A DNA stretch of 64,000 nt from Sphingomonas sp. YR710 (GTDB lineage Bacteria; Pseudomonadota; Alphaproteobacteria; Sphingomonadales; Sphingomonadaceae): the NCBI RefSeq assembly GCF_900101455.1, contig NZ_FMZJ01000007.1, forward strand, positions 1 to 64,000. The letters run 5' to 3'. Every line of letters begins with the position of its first letter. The stretch's first letter is position 1. Under the pieces are notes generated by a model. It saw nothing but the letters and a program-made list of their open reading frames with translations. It was not told where the DNA came from and ran no database searches. This document shows positions 10,101-19,721 of the stretch, one piece after another. The position numbers and the translations under genes were made by a program.

Positions 10101-10459
10101 ATGTCGGCCGCGCGCCTGTAAACCGCGACGGCTTCGGCTGGCCCACGCTGCTGCAGCAGATTGCCGCCGTGGTTGGAAAGCGCGATTGCGTAAGCTTCGC
10201 TTTCCTGGCCGCGCAACAATCCCATGATTTCCGCCATTCGCGCACTGATCGGAATCGAGTCTGGCGAATTGCCGGCGCGATAGATCGCGTCGCTGGAGCG
10301 GGCAAGCGCCGCATATTCGGCCTCGAGCATGGAGGTCGCCGGTAGGGCCGGCACCTCGGCTTGCACGCTGCCCCACGTCACTGCGCCGTCATGGAGGATG
10401 ATGCACAGGCCGAGCAGCGGCGCTATCCAGCGCCGCCCCGCGGCGAGATCAATCGGCAT
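7157..10459 (-). CDS. Large exported TPR-CHAT domain protein
   Basis: About 1,100 residues. A hydrophobic signal or anchor (near 9-35) is followed by roughly 500 residues of TPR repeats, a linker, and a C-terminal CHAT domain. CHAT is a caspase-like fold; its catalytic dyad is visible as the His of FATHG, and fifty residues later the Cys of SACNTA, followed by GLARAFFFAGARSILASYWPV. CHAT proteins are proteases. Cytoplasmic ones (TPR-CHAT/Csx29) act in CRISPR systems, while exported TPR-CHAT proteins remain mostly uncharacterised. I chose the ATG at 10459; a GTG at 10492 is possible and would extend the overlap with the upstream gene from 11 to 44 bp. The overlap implies co-expression with the small exported partner. 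Confidence 0.88.
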   Translation of the reverse strand: MPIDLAAGRRWIAPLLGLCIILHDGAVTWGSVQAEVPALPATSMLEAEYAALARSSDAIYRAGNSPDSIPISARMAEIMGLLRGQESEAYAIALSNHGGNLLQQRGPAEAVAVYRRAADIILRHHQANIPLAKTVLLNLYTAEYAAGEIDRALAAAQRMIALLELDPHAAPTDLGRWQLSAANVFQLGGGGRISESEPWLRKAFQTLSALPATDPLRLEASRRLAGLLSTQGRAEEAEPIARGIVTSWAGVASPDAAAFGRDRHLLAGLLRKMGRYREAMLETQLALALYTQAGPAHRFAVNQTKHMLINLYELVGDYAAAQPLWEEWLRDPSGTQAENDLGKNRAEAAPIVLNGLANNLARQGKVADAEATYRKAIPLAGDNEVVRMNAEAGLGAILLARGDAAAAEPLFRAQFDFRMRKIGIESWVGPNRMCCATATASAARQLADALSSQGKMDEARRLYGLAASTELRFDGLYHPTTSLFHYFHARSLMTADPAAALAQARIAMEGAQFRRLRATRQASAAEIDAIFRGTSAYYTLMLDVLFGAQAPNGDHSAEALGIAQDAMVSSTDGAIALMAAERLRQGFAPALAAQFDRRDALAKDASAIEGQLAASLASNRPEKERLDLIARLGAIAGQLTATDATIREGFPEFFNLLRPGSVTLVQARAALRRDEAVLLFVPGVTGVHALAVTGEGVQWRRSALPGRDIDDMARQLLYAAYADVKFTPAEKRRWDAGTGGGADGYPRKTAYALFRQLIEPMLPTLAGKRQVFIASAGRLGAMPFSLLVSGEPQGADNDPAALRATRWFADDFALIQLPSLQSLVALRQLGARAVVPTAPGSFAGFGDPVVDGPPSPVGGRGARYGADWQGATALRGGNGTSPQPGLADLAMLRNLSRLPHTAGELREMANIFGAKPDALHLAQANTETAIRTSDLSHVRVLAFATHGLTASEGGGGEPGLVFTPPARARTEDDGLLTASEAATLHLDADWVILSACNTAAGMEGSSGLTGLARAFFFAGARSILASYWPVRDDVAAELTTLAVKLQRANPGMLRSEALREAMRRIRQDPRADRINDAGLNQTWAQPNAWAPFMLVGVGED

Positions 10460-11126
10460 GCTTTTCCATGCTCTCGAGCAGTTGCTCATCACACCCGTTC
10501 GCGATCAACGTCGCCGCATAGGCCATGTTGGAGACGGGTACCGACGGGACGACGCGCAAGCCGATCGAAGATTCAGCACCCGATTTCGCGTCGCGAATCC
10601 GAAACGAATTCAATCCGTTGCGCAGGGCAAGACCCGATGGCCATTTCACGCGTCGATCATATTCATCAAATTGCACCATCGCATCGGGCCCACCCGATGC
10701 GGATTTCACCTGATATGCGACGAGCGAGTCGGCACGAACAAGGTAGGTCTGCCAGCCATCGATCACGCACTGCACGAACGAGGCCGTCGGCGTGATCGTG
10801 TTAACCGGCGCTTTGGGCGCACGCGAACCGGCAATGACGGCACGCTGCCCGCCCTCAAAATCGAAGAGCGAGATCGGCTTGCTCGGCGCGCTCGCTTCGG
10901 CAAGGTTCACAATTGCCGGCCCGCGCAATTCGCGAATGCCGCGATTATCGAGCAGCGCCAGGAAATCGCCCTGCTGCAGCTTCACGACGGCATTATCCGG
11001 AAGGTTCGTCCCTGCCCTGATGCGGGAGGCCAGAACGCCCGCCGATCGGACAACCAGCAGGTCCGCCTGCGCGCAAGCTGGCACACATGCCATCACCGCG
11101 GCGATTGCCAAGATTTCCGTTCGCAC
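10449..11126 (-). CDS. Exported protein paired with the CHAT protein
   Basis: About 225 residues with a signal peptide (VRTEILAIAAVMACVPACAQA). The segment after it, LLVVRSAG...AGTNLPDNAVVKLQQGDFLALLDNRGIRELRGP, resembles the beta-rich opening of FecR-like periplasmic domains, a pattern I associate with proteins encoded beside CHAT genes in sphingomonads. The rest is not recognised. The GTG at 11126 places the signal peptide correctly and follows a G-rich stretch; an ATG at 11162 would add 12 residues. The stop overlaps the start of the CHAT gene, so the pair is likely co-translated and may be functionally linked, for example as substrate, regulator or sensor. Confidence 0.7.
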   Translation of the reverse strand: MRTEILAIAAVMACVPACAQADLLVVRSAGVLASRIRAGTNLPDNAVVKLQQGDFLALLDNRGIRELRGPAIVNLAEASAPSKPISLFDFEGGQRAVIAGSRAPKAPVNTITPTASFVQCVIDGWQTYLVRADSLVAYQVKSASGGPDAMVQFDEYDRRVKWPSGLALRNGLNSFRIRDAKSGAESSIGLRVVPSVPVSNMAYAATLIANGCDEQLLESMEKHAD

Positions 11127-11559
11127 CCGCGCCCCCCACAGATCGATAAGCCCGAACAGCACAGCATGACGGCACGATCCCGGCTTATTCTTATGGGCTA
11201 CGGCGATTTAGTAAACTGCCCGATAGCGCCACCGATATCGCTGATATTCGACTGGTGGTGTGCCGGTAAGGCAGTTCGCGCTCAAGCCCAGAAGGCCCGA
11301 CCCCGGGCTTCGGACTGGTCGATGGGTCTCCGCATGGATCGAGCGGCGACAGTCGACGTTTTCGACGCACTTCGAGCCACTTCTAAAACCGTTACAAAAG
11401 AACGCCTGCCAAATACTTGATAATATTTAATTATTCGCAATTTTCGTCGCGAAAAAATTTCGCTGCGGACCACCGTTTCATCCGGTGTGCCGGTGATCAT
11501 TATTACCACAAGGCGCCCGAAATGGGAAGACCGGCCAGCATCGATCGCGCCGTTCTGCG
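11127..11559. other. Intergenic region, no gene
   Basis: About 430 bp between two minus-strand genes. The part near 11395-11470 is notably AT-rich (TGATAATATTTAATTATTCG) and contains TTTTCGTCGCGAAAA, a small palindrome near 11445. It may hold the promoter of the CHAT operon or act as a transcription end. No reading frame has family support. Confidence 0.4.
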
Positions 11560-13287
11560 CTACGTCACCGGTCGTTCGATTGCCTCGCGGATGCGGCGCG
11601 ACAGCATAGCCATCGTGAACGGCTTGGGCAGGAAATCGACGCCGTCGTCGAGCCGGCCGTCGCGCAGGATCGCGTCGCGCGTGTAGCCGGATGCGAACAA
11701 GGTCCGCAGGCCCGGTTGGCGCTGGCCAGCGATGCGCGCCAATTCCTGCCCCGTCATGCCGGGCATCACGACATCGGTGAACAGCAAATCGATCGGGCCG
11801 GCCCGCGCATCGAGCAACTGGAGCGCCGATGGGCCGTCGGGCGCCTCCAGCACATCATAACCAAGTTCGCGCAGCGAGGTGGTGGTGTGGGTGCGCAGTG
11901 GCGCATGATCCTCGACGACCAAAACCGTCTCCCCGGCGCCCGGCGCGCGCGACCATTCGTGGACCGGCCGCACCACCGGTTTCGCATCGACCGCCATGCG
12001 GGGCAGATAGAGGCGGACGATAGTCCCCTCGCCCGGTTCCGAATCGATATAGACGTAGCCGCCGGACTGCTTGACGAAGCCATAGACCTGGCTGAGCCCG
12101 AGGCCGGTGCCCTTGCCGACATCCTTGGTGGTGAAGAAGGGCTCGAACGCCTTGCCGACCACGTCGGCCGGCATGCCGATGCCGGTATCGCCGATCGCGA
12201 TCATCACATAAGCGCCGGCCGCCAGCCCGATCCGCGTTGCTCCGCCATCGCGATCGATGGTGAGATTGGCGGCTTCGATCGTCAGCGTGCCATGGCCGTC
12301 CATCGCATCGCGCGCATTGACCGCGAGATTGATGATCGTCGCCTCGAGCTGGTTCGGATCGATCTCGACCGGCCACAACCCGTCGGCGAGCCGGCGTTCG
12401 ACCAGGATCGCCTCGCCTGCCGCATGCCCGATCAGATCCGACATGCCATCGATCAGCGCGCCGATATCGGTGGGCTTCGGTTGAAGCGGCTGGCGGCGCG
12501 CGAAGGCGAGCAGCCGCTGGGTCAGCACCGCCGCATGTTCGGCGCCATGACGCGCGCTTGCGATCGATCGCTTGATCCGCGCTTCCGCGCCATCGCCCAG
12601 CTTGTGCGCCATCCATTCGAGATTGCCGATGATCACCGTCATCAGATTGTTGAAATCATGCGCGATGCCGCCGGTCAGCTGGCCCACCGCCTCCATCTTC
12701 TGCGTCTGGCGGAGCACCTGCGCCATCGCATCGGCCTCGGCCACCGCTTTCTCAACGCGCTGTTCCAGCGTGGCGTTGAGATCCATCAGCGAATCGTTCA
12801 GCCTGACATTTTCGAAGGCGATCGCGGTGGACCGGGCGAGTGCGGCGAGCAGCTGGACCGTATCCGGATCGGGCGCGCCCTTCTGCGCCCAATAGGCGCC
12901 GATCGCGGCAACCGGCTCCCCGAAGCCCACCGGGGTCATCACCATGCTTTTGACGAAGGTGGTGCGATAGGCGTCGACCGGCACCCGTTCGTCATCATAG
13001 ATATCGGGGATCACCGCCGTCCGCCCGTTGAGCATCGCCCAGCCCGACACGCAGTGTTCGAGCGGGAAACGCTGCCCGGTCCACAACGGCTCGACCGCAT
13101 CCTCGGCGATATAATGGCAGCACCCCTCGCTGCGCATGACCACGGCGATGCCGTCCGAAGCGCTGATCTCCCGCGCCTTGGCCCGCACGATCGACACGAT
13201 CGCATCGAAACTGCGCGCTTGGGCGAGCTGCTCCACGGCGCTCACCAGGGCCATCCATCGGTCGGGGCGCGTCGTCAACTGATTCAC
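11560..13287 (-). CDS. GAF-domain hybrid histidine kinase
   Basis: 575 residues without membrane segments, so a cytoplasmic sensor. Order: GAF domain (about 15-165), coiled coil (170-195), HisKA with phospho-His 210 in GGIAHDFNN, HATPase with the N-box AVNARDAMDG, GDTGIGMP and GKGTGLGLSQVYGF, then a C-terminal receiver (about 445-570) with acceptor Asp 505 in LLFTDVVMPG and Lys in FLPKPF. Hybrid kinases of this type pass phosphate to a separate regulator through a phosphotransfer protein, or use the receiver to limit signalling. The GAF ligand is unknown. A 27-bp motif shared with the upstream region of the PQQ dehydrogenase lies just upstream of the start. Confidence 0.92.
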   Translation of the reverse strand: MNQLTTRPDRWMALVSAVEQLAQARSFDAIVSIVRAKAREISASDGIAVVMRSEGCCHYIAEDAVEPLWTGQRFPLEHCVSGWAMLNGRTAVIPDIYDDERVPVDAYRTTFVKSMVMTPVGFGEPVAAIGAYWAQKGAPDPDTVQLLAALARSTAIAFENVRLNDSLMDLNATLEQRVEKAVAEADAMAQVLRQTQKMEAVGQLTGGIAHDFNNLMTVIIGNLEWMAHKLGDGAEARIKRSIASARHGAEHAAVLTQRLLAFARRQPLQPKPTDIGALIDGMSDLIGHAAGEAILVERRLADGLWPVEIDPNQLEATIINLAVNARDAMDGHGTLTIEAANLTIDRDGGATRIGLAAGAYVMIAIGDTGIGMPADVVGKAFEPFFTTKDVGKGTGLGLSQVYGFVKQSGGYVYIDSEPGEGTIVRLYLPRMAVDAKPVVRPVHEWSRAPGAGETVLVVEDHAPLRTHTTTSLRELGYDVLEAPDGPSALQLLDARAGPIDLLFTDVVMPGMTGQELARIAGQRQPGLRTLFASGYTRDAILRDGRLDDGVDFLPKPFTMAMLSRRIREAIERPVT

Positions 13288-13308
13288 ACTGGGGAGAATA
13301 TCGGCGGT

Positions 13309-13335
13309 TGTGATTCGGGGCGAGTCCTAAAGATG
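13309..13335 (-). promoter_or_regulatory. 27-bp motif, copy A, upstream of the histidine kinase
   Basis: On the plus strand it begins TGTGATTCGG and ends CCTAAAGATG. It matches 24 of 27 positions with 15823-15849. It lies 22-48 nt upstream of the kinase start, in the promoter position and in the same orientation to its gene as the other copy. A shared regulator-binding or promoter site is the simplest reading. Confidence 0.5.
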
Positions 13336-13508
13336 GCGGGGTCGTGCGCTGGCGGATGGCGGCGGCCACCGGATTCACACATGGCAGCCGCACCGACAGA
13401 TTGTGCTGAAACAGCAGCTTCCTGGCACCCGTCATCCCAGCGAAGGTTCATAGGCGCGAACTTAGAAAGCCCTCTTTCTTTGGGAGAGCCTGATCTGAAT
13501 TAAATATT

Positions 13509-13547
13509 ACGTCCCCGTAATTCTCGTCGACGTCCCCGTAATTCTCG
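13509..13547. repeat. Two tandem copies of an 18-bp unit
   Basis: ACGTCCCCGTAATTCTCG occurs at 13509-13526 and, identically, at 13530-13547, separated by TCG. It lies just after the stop of the PQQ dehydrogenase gene. GTCCCCGTAATT-type words are common beside REP-associated elements, but no transposase is present here. Function unknown. Confidence 0.7.
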
Positions 13548-13556
13548 GAATTCCGG

Positions 13557-15656
<2,100 letters not shown>

Positions 15657-15822
15657 GATATCCTCCCGGTCATCCTCTTTGGCGGATCATCCGCTCTTAT
15701 TTGCGGCAGGGTAACAGATATCGGGCCGATGGGTAGGCGGCATGCGGCATCGCGGTATGCGGATCGGCACCATCAGGCTGATGGCCGGCGTGATCGAAAT
15801 TGCAGCGGAGAGCATTATCGGC

Positions 15823-15849
15823 TGTGATTCGGCGCGCGCCCTAAAGATG
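15823..15849 (-). promoter_or_regulatory. 27-bp motif, copy B, upstream of the PQQ dehydrogenase
   Basis: It begins TGTGATTCGG and ends CCTAAAGATG on the plus strand; the three differences from copy A (13309-13335) are all in the central GC-rich part. It lies 167 nt upstream of the dehydrogenase start in the same orientation as copy A to its gene. Both copies are preceded by TATCGGC on the plus strand. Confidence 0.5.
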
Positions 15850-16074
15850 CGTGGGAATTGGGCCTCGGCGCATGGCGCGGGAGTGCCGGCTTAGTGTTAG
15901 AAGGGATTTCTGTTTCGTTGGCTACAGGCGGTATCAACTTAGGGGTTATTGCGGCTGTCACAGTAGCTCCATTATGATTCGACCTGCTGATTAAGTCGGA
16001 ATTGGATCAATCTCAGGTTGCGCATCTCTGTGCCAGATGGTCCTGTCCACGCGGGGCATCATCGGGGGAACTTT

Positions 16075-17187
16075 ATGCGTAAATCTGCAGTCGCTGCCAT
16101 TTCTTCTTTTGCCTTGCTGCTGCCAAGCTGCACGATGATTACGCAGGATCTGCGGCATCCCGGTGGGTATCCGGCCTATGAGCTGGACAAGCGAACATTC
16201 AATGCAAGCCACTCGAAGCAAATCGTCCTGCTGCGTGCGGCCATCGTCGTGGCGATGGCCGCCAGAATGTCGAATGCGACCGTCCAGAATGTTGAAGAGG
16301 CAGATAGTGTAGCTCGATATCTCGGCGTCGCCGCGCAAGAGATCAACTATGCCGCCGCCGACATCTATCCAATCGGCGACGTCGATCCATGCTCGGTAGG
16401 ACCTAATGCGGTTGCACGATCCGCTAAGCCGGTTGAAGCGCAGTTGGCGGACACCTTGCACGATGCGGCGCTTGCCGCCAATACAGCGCAGGCTGCCGCT
16501 CGCGATGCCTTGCAAGCGCGCGCGGATGTTCAAAAATTTTCCCAGGATATCACGGCGGCATTTCCCGGCGCTGCACCGGCAGTCGCCCCTATGCCCGCAG
16601 CGGCGGCAGACCCCGACCAGTGCAACGGGTATTATGTCAATTTCGAATCTGATCTTCCGTTACTCGACGGGCGTATCATCCGGCTCCTATATGCAACCTT
16701 ACCCCAGGACCGGATCAAAGACTTCGCCGCCGACGTCGGGAAGGGCAATGTTATGGGTAGCGCCTGGAATGCCGTGAAAATCATTTTCGTCGGGGTCAAG
16801 GGTCTGCATTACGCGGCCGGGACGTACCGGTCGGGGCAAGAGGCGCTGGTCGCCAATTTCGGGAATGGCGGTGACGGCGTCTGCAGGGTGACGCCCAAAG
16901 GCAACGAAGCGGAGTTGACTGTGTGGGACGCGATCGATTGTCTCGGCCTGTCACATGATTCATTGCTCGGTGAGCAACCTGGCCCGGTCGCGCGCGACAA
17001 GATGCCCACCCAGATTACCCCGCGCACCTTCAACGCTATCATGGCGATCGCCCGCACATCCTGTGTGCGCTTGCCCCTGGGTTCGGGGTCAAGTTCCGCT
17101 CCGGAGCTGAAGGCACAGCAGCATTTGCGGCGCGAGGCCTGCGGCAAAATTTATTTCGATCCGACAAAGCGGCCAGCTCGGATTTGA
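16075..17187 (+). CDS. Lipoprotein of unknown function
   Basis: 370 residues starting with a lipoprotein signal (ALLLPSC, Cys near 18). The ATG at 16075 follows a strong GGGGGAA site. The mature protein has an alanine-rich helical middle (about 125-170: DTLHDAALAANTAQAAARDA), a proline/alanine linker, then a mixed domain with a PTQITPRTFNAIMAIARTSC segment. I do not recognise the family. It is monocistronic. Base composition is slightly lower in GC than its neighbours. It is likely anchored to a membrane facing the periplasm. Confidence 0.7.
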   Translation: MRKSAVAAISSFALLLPSCTMITQDLRHPGGYPAYELDKRTFNASHSKQIVLLRAAIVVAMAARMSNATVQNVEEADSVARYLGVAAQEINYAAADIYPIGDVDPCSVGPNAVARSAKPVEAQLADTLHDAALAANTAQAAARDALQARADVQKFSQDITAAFPGAAPAVAPMPAAAADPDQCNGYYVNFESDLPLLDGRIIRLLYATLPQDRIKDFAADVGKGNVMGSAWNAVKIIFVGVKGLHYAAGTYRSGQEALVANFGNGGDGVCRVTPKGNEAELTVWDAIDCLGLSHDSLLGEQPGPVARDKMPTQITPRTFNAIMAIARTSCVRLPLGSGSSSAPELKAQQHLRREACGKIYFDPTKRPARI

Positions 17188-17487
17188 TCTTGCACACATA
17201 GTGCGCGGCATCTCTCGGATTGGCGAGGTGATCGTCAACCACATCAATCCTTTCGACTGAAAAGTTTGCCAGGTTATCCATTCTGCGCGTTCAGTCCCCC
17301 GGCAAACTCAGGGCGCGCCGCCGCTGAACAACCTGCCCCGTCAGCAGCGTCGATAATTTAGGGGTTGCTGCACCCGTCACCGGAACCCGCGAACATCGTC
17401 GGTGTTGGCGGATCTCGGGCGCGCGCTGGATGTTTTTGCTATCAGGATTGCTGACACCCGGCTTGCAGAGTGAAGGATGCCGATCGC

Positions 17488-18132
17488 ATGGCTGAAAATC
17501 TGACCATCTGGACCTTCGACTGGGTGCCCAGGGGGCCGCGCGGGTTCGTCCGCGATATGCGGCTGCGCTGGGCAGCCGAGGAAGCCGGGCTGCGATATGA
17601 CATTGGCACGGTTCCGTTCGAGGATCGCCAGCCAAGCCATTTCGATCGGCAGCCGTTCGGGCAGGTGCCGTTCCTGACCGATGGCGATATCACGCTGTTC
17701 GAAAGTGGCGCGTGCCTGCTGCACCTGGCGCGCAAGAGCGAGATCCTGATGCCGGGCGACGCGCGCGGCGAGGCCGAAACGATCGAATGGGTGATCGCCG
17801 CGCTCAACTCGATCGAGATGATCAGCGTCCCCTGGTGGTTCCTCGGGCTTTCGGGCGAGCGCGAAAATGGCCTGTCTGGCTGGATGGACAGCCGGCTTGC
17901 GCATATGGAGGCGGTATTGAGCCAGCGCGAATGGCTGGTGGAAGGCCGGTTCACCGTGGCCGACCTGCTGATGGCGGACGTGCTACGCATTCCCGTCGTC
18001 CGCACGCGTGGCGACCGCCCTGCGACCGAGGCCTATATCCAGCGGCTTGTGGCGCGGCCTGCTTTCGAGAAGGCGCATGCCGATCAGATGGCGCATTTCG
18101 CGGCCGGGGATGAGAGACGAGCAAGGGGCTGA
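17488..18132 (+). CDS. Glutathione S-transferase family protein
   Basis: About 214 residues. The N-terminal thioredoxin-like domain includes the conserved cis-proline (FGQVPFLTDGDITLFESGACLLHLA), where FESGA binds the gamma-glutamyl part of glutathione. An all-helical C-terminal domain follows, with EWLVEGRFTVADLLMADVLR, the usual N-capping box of the GST core. I chose the ATG at 17488, with GAAGGA upstream; an in-frame GTG at 17470 would add six residues. Substrate unknown; typical roles are detoxification or thiol-disulfide exchange. No operon partner is seen. Confidence 0.88.
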   Translation: MAENLTIWTFDWVPRGPRGFVRDMRLRWAAEEAGLRYDIGTVPFEDRQPSHFDRQPFGQVPFLTDGDITLFESGACLLHLARKSEILMPGDARGEAETIEWVIAALNSIEMISVPWWFLGLSGERENGLSGWMDSRLAHMEAVLSQREWLVEGRFTVADLLMADVLRIPVVRTRGDRPATEAYIQRLVARPAFEKAHADQMAHFAAGDERRARG

Positions 18133-18201
18133 ACGTTGCGTTGCGGTGCCGGATGCAATGGCCAAGGCTGGTCAATTCATCCCAACGGCGTCGCGCGACA
18201 C

Positions 18202-18251
18202 GTGTCAACCATGACTTGACACACAAAGTCGTGTCAACTATCACTTGACGC
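18202..18251 (+). promoter_or_regulatory. higBA promoter with two palindromic operators
   Basis: Two near-identical palindromes, GTGTCAA-N7-TTGACAC (18202-18222) and GTGTCAA-N7-TTGACGC (18231-18251), flank and overlap a promoter: TTGACA (18216-18221), 17-nt spacer, TATCAC (18239-18244). The second palindrome ends one base before the toxin GTG start. The antitoxin or toxin-antitoxin complex is the expected binder. The predicted transcript start coincides with the GTG, implying a leaderless mRNA. Confidence 0.75.
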
Positions 18252-18536
18252 GTGGAGATCGAGAGCATCCGCCATAAGGGCCTGCGCAAATATTTCGAAA
18301 CCGGCAATCCCAAGGGGCTGGTGGGCGAACCCGCCCGTATCGGCAAGATGCTCGCGTTCATCGTGGCCGCCGCCGCGCTTGAGGAGTTGCGCGTACCGCC
18401 GAACTACGGATTGCACGAACTTACCGGCGATCGCGCGGGAACATGGGCGATGACGGTTACGCGCAACTGGCCGTTCAGCATCAACGCGCAGGGCGCGTTG
18501 GAAGACATGGATCTGGAGGACTATCATGGCGCTTAA
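18252..18536 (+). CDS. higB: HigB-type toxin (RelE superfamily)
   Basis: 94 residues. The opening MEIESIRHKGLRKYFETGN and the end GTWAMTVTRNWPFSI...EDYH follow the HigB/RelE ribosome-dependent mRNA interferase pattern (graT/higB-1 type). These toxins cut mRNA on the ribosome when the antitoxin is lost. It begins with GTG and has no Shine-Dalgarno; the operator ends at the base before the start codon. The usual HigB order, toxin first, is kept, and the stop overlaps the antitoxin start by 11 bp. The length is typical. Confidence 0.9.
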   Translation: MEIESIRHKGLRKYFETGNPKGLVGEPARIGKMLAFIVAAAALEELRVPPNYGLHELTGDRAGTWAMTVTRNWPFSINAQGALEDMDLEDYHGA

Positions 18537-18828
18537 GATGCACCCCTCGCTCGCCGTCCATGCCGGCGACTGGCTGAAGACCGAGATCGTCGAACCGCAT
18601 GGCATCACCGTGAAGGCGCTTGCCGCGCATCTCGGCGTATCGCGCCAGGGGCTGAGCAACCTGCTCAACGGGCATGCCGGCCTGTCCGCCGACATGGCGC
18701 TGCGCTTCGAGAAGGCGTTCGGCGTGAAGGCCGACACGCTGCTGCGGATGCAGATGGCCTATGATCTGGCGCAGGTTCGCGAACATGAGGATGAGATCAG
18801 GGTGGAGCGGGTGGCCAAAGCGGCCTGA
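18526..18828 (+). CDS. higA: HigA-type antitoxin with XRE helix-turn-helix
   Basis: 100 residues. HigA family signature: HPSLAVHAGDWLKTEIVEPH, then the HTH GITVKALAAHLGVSRQGLSNLLNGHAGLSADMALRFEKAF. It binds and neutralises HigB and represses the operon through its HTH, most likely at the two palindromes at 18202-18251. Its start lies inside the end of higB, so translation is coupled. Nothing looks damaged, so the module is probably active. Confidence 0.93.
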   Translation: MALKMHPSLAVHAGDWLKTEIVEPHGITVKALAAHLGVSRQGLSNLLNGHAGLSADMALRFEKAFGVKADTLLRMQMAYDLAQVREHEDEIRVERVAKAA

Positions 18829-18829
18829 T

Positions 18830-18864
18830 CTGATTTATGCATCATGCTCCCGGAATTCGGGACA
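18830..18864. repeat. 35-bp imperfect repeat, copy A
   Basis: It contains ATTTATGCAT followed by CCCGGAATTCGGG. It matches 28 of 35 positions with 21528-21562 in the same orientation. The two copies bracket the cytochrome b, molybdopterin and tail-tube genes. ATTTATGCAT...CCCGAATTCG-like words may be intergenic repeats; their function is unknown. Confidence 0.5.
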
Positions 18865-18934
18865 TTGTTCGGCGGGATCAAGCGGGGCGCTCGCTGCCCA
18901 ACCGCCCGTCACGCAAGAATCCTGGGAGCCGGCG

Positions 18935-19720
18935 ATGCAGCGCATGACGATAGAGGAAAACCCACCCGAACCGGCGACCGCCCCGGCCGGCGCGAACGGC
19001 CACCGGCTGTGGGTCCGGCTGACGCACGGGCTGATCGCGGCGGCGGCGATCGTGCTGATCGTTTCCGGCGTCACCATCTTGATGGCGCATCCGCGGCTCT
19101 ATTGGGGGACGGCGGGAAATGATCTGACCGCGCCGCTGCTGGAAATCCCGCTGGGGCCGAATGCCGGGCATCGCGGCTGGTCGAAGCCGACGCCCTTTTT
19201 CGCGGCGCCCGCGGGCCCGGTGACCGCCAACCGGCTGAACGAACCGTGGAACCGGAATAGCTGGGCGCGCAGCCTGCATTTCCTTGCGGCGTGGGGCTTC
19301 CTCGCCGGGCTGTTCTTCTATCTGCTGCTCGCCATTTTCACCGGCCATGCCCGGCGCAACCTGTGGCCGCGGCGCGGCGAGCTGGCGCGCGCGAACCTGT
19401 GGCAGGACGTCCGGGCGCATCTGCGCCTGCCGACGCCCGCGGCACCGCCCGGCCCGCCTTATGCGATCCTGCAGAAGCTGGCTTATGCGCTGGTGGTGTT
19501 CGTTGCGCTGCCGCTGATGCTGCTCACCGGGATCACCATGTCGCCGGCGATTTCGGCGAGCTACCCGATCCTGCTCGATGCGTTCGGCGGCACCCAGTCG
19601 GCGCGCACGATCCACTTCTTCACCTTCGCCTTCATCGCCCTGTTCCTGCTGGTCCATCTCGCGATGATCCTGCTCACCCGACCGCTGCGCCAGGTGCGCG
19701 GGATGATCCTGGGGAAGTGA
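18935..19720 (+). CDS. Cytochrome b561-type membrane haem protein
   Basis: 261 residues with four predicted membrane helices (near 25-45, 105-130, 180-200, 225-250). Histidines suited to haem ligation lie in the helices: LTHGLIAA, ARSLHFLAAWGF, TIHFFTFAF and LVHLAMILL. The family delivers electrons across the inner membrane. The next gene, one base after its stop, encodes an exported molybdopterin protein, so the two should form a redox pair like the MsrQ-MsrP or related sulfoxide/sulfite systems, although this cytochrome looks like the Ni-hydrogenase b-type family rather than MsrQ. The ATG at 18935 has TGGGAG six bases upstream. Confidence 0.88.
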   Translation: MQRMTIEENPPEPATAPAGANGHRLWVRLTHGLIAAAAIVLIVSGVTILMAHPRLYWGTAGNDLTAPLLEIPLGPNAGHRGWSKPTPFFAAPAGPVTANRLNEPWNRNSWARSLHFLAAWGFLAGLFFYLLLAIFTGHARRNLWPRRGELARANLWQDVRAHLRLPTPAAPPGPPYAILQKLAYALVVFVALPLMLLTGITMSPAISASYPILLDAFGGTQSARTIHFFTFAFIALFLLVHLAMILLTRPLRQVRGMILGK

Positions 19721-19721
19721 C

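Noticed and set aside
13425-13450. Half copy of the 92-bp repeat (CCGTCATCCCAGCGAAGG)
   Set aside because: Only a short, diverged match to one arm, with no second arm; too weak to call.
11716-13503. 595-codon plus-strand frame opposite the histidine kinase
   Set aside because: The kinase on the other strand has all its motifs; the composition of this frame is typical of an antisense shadow.
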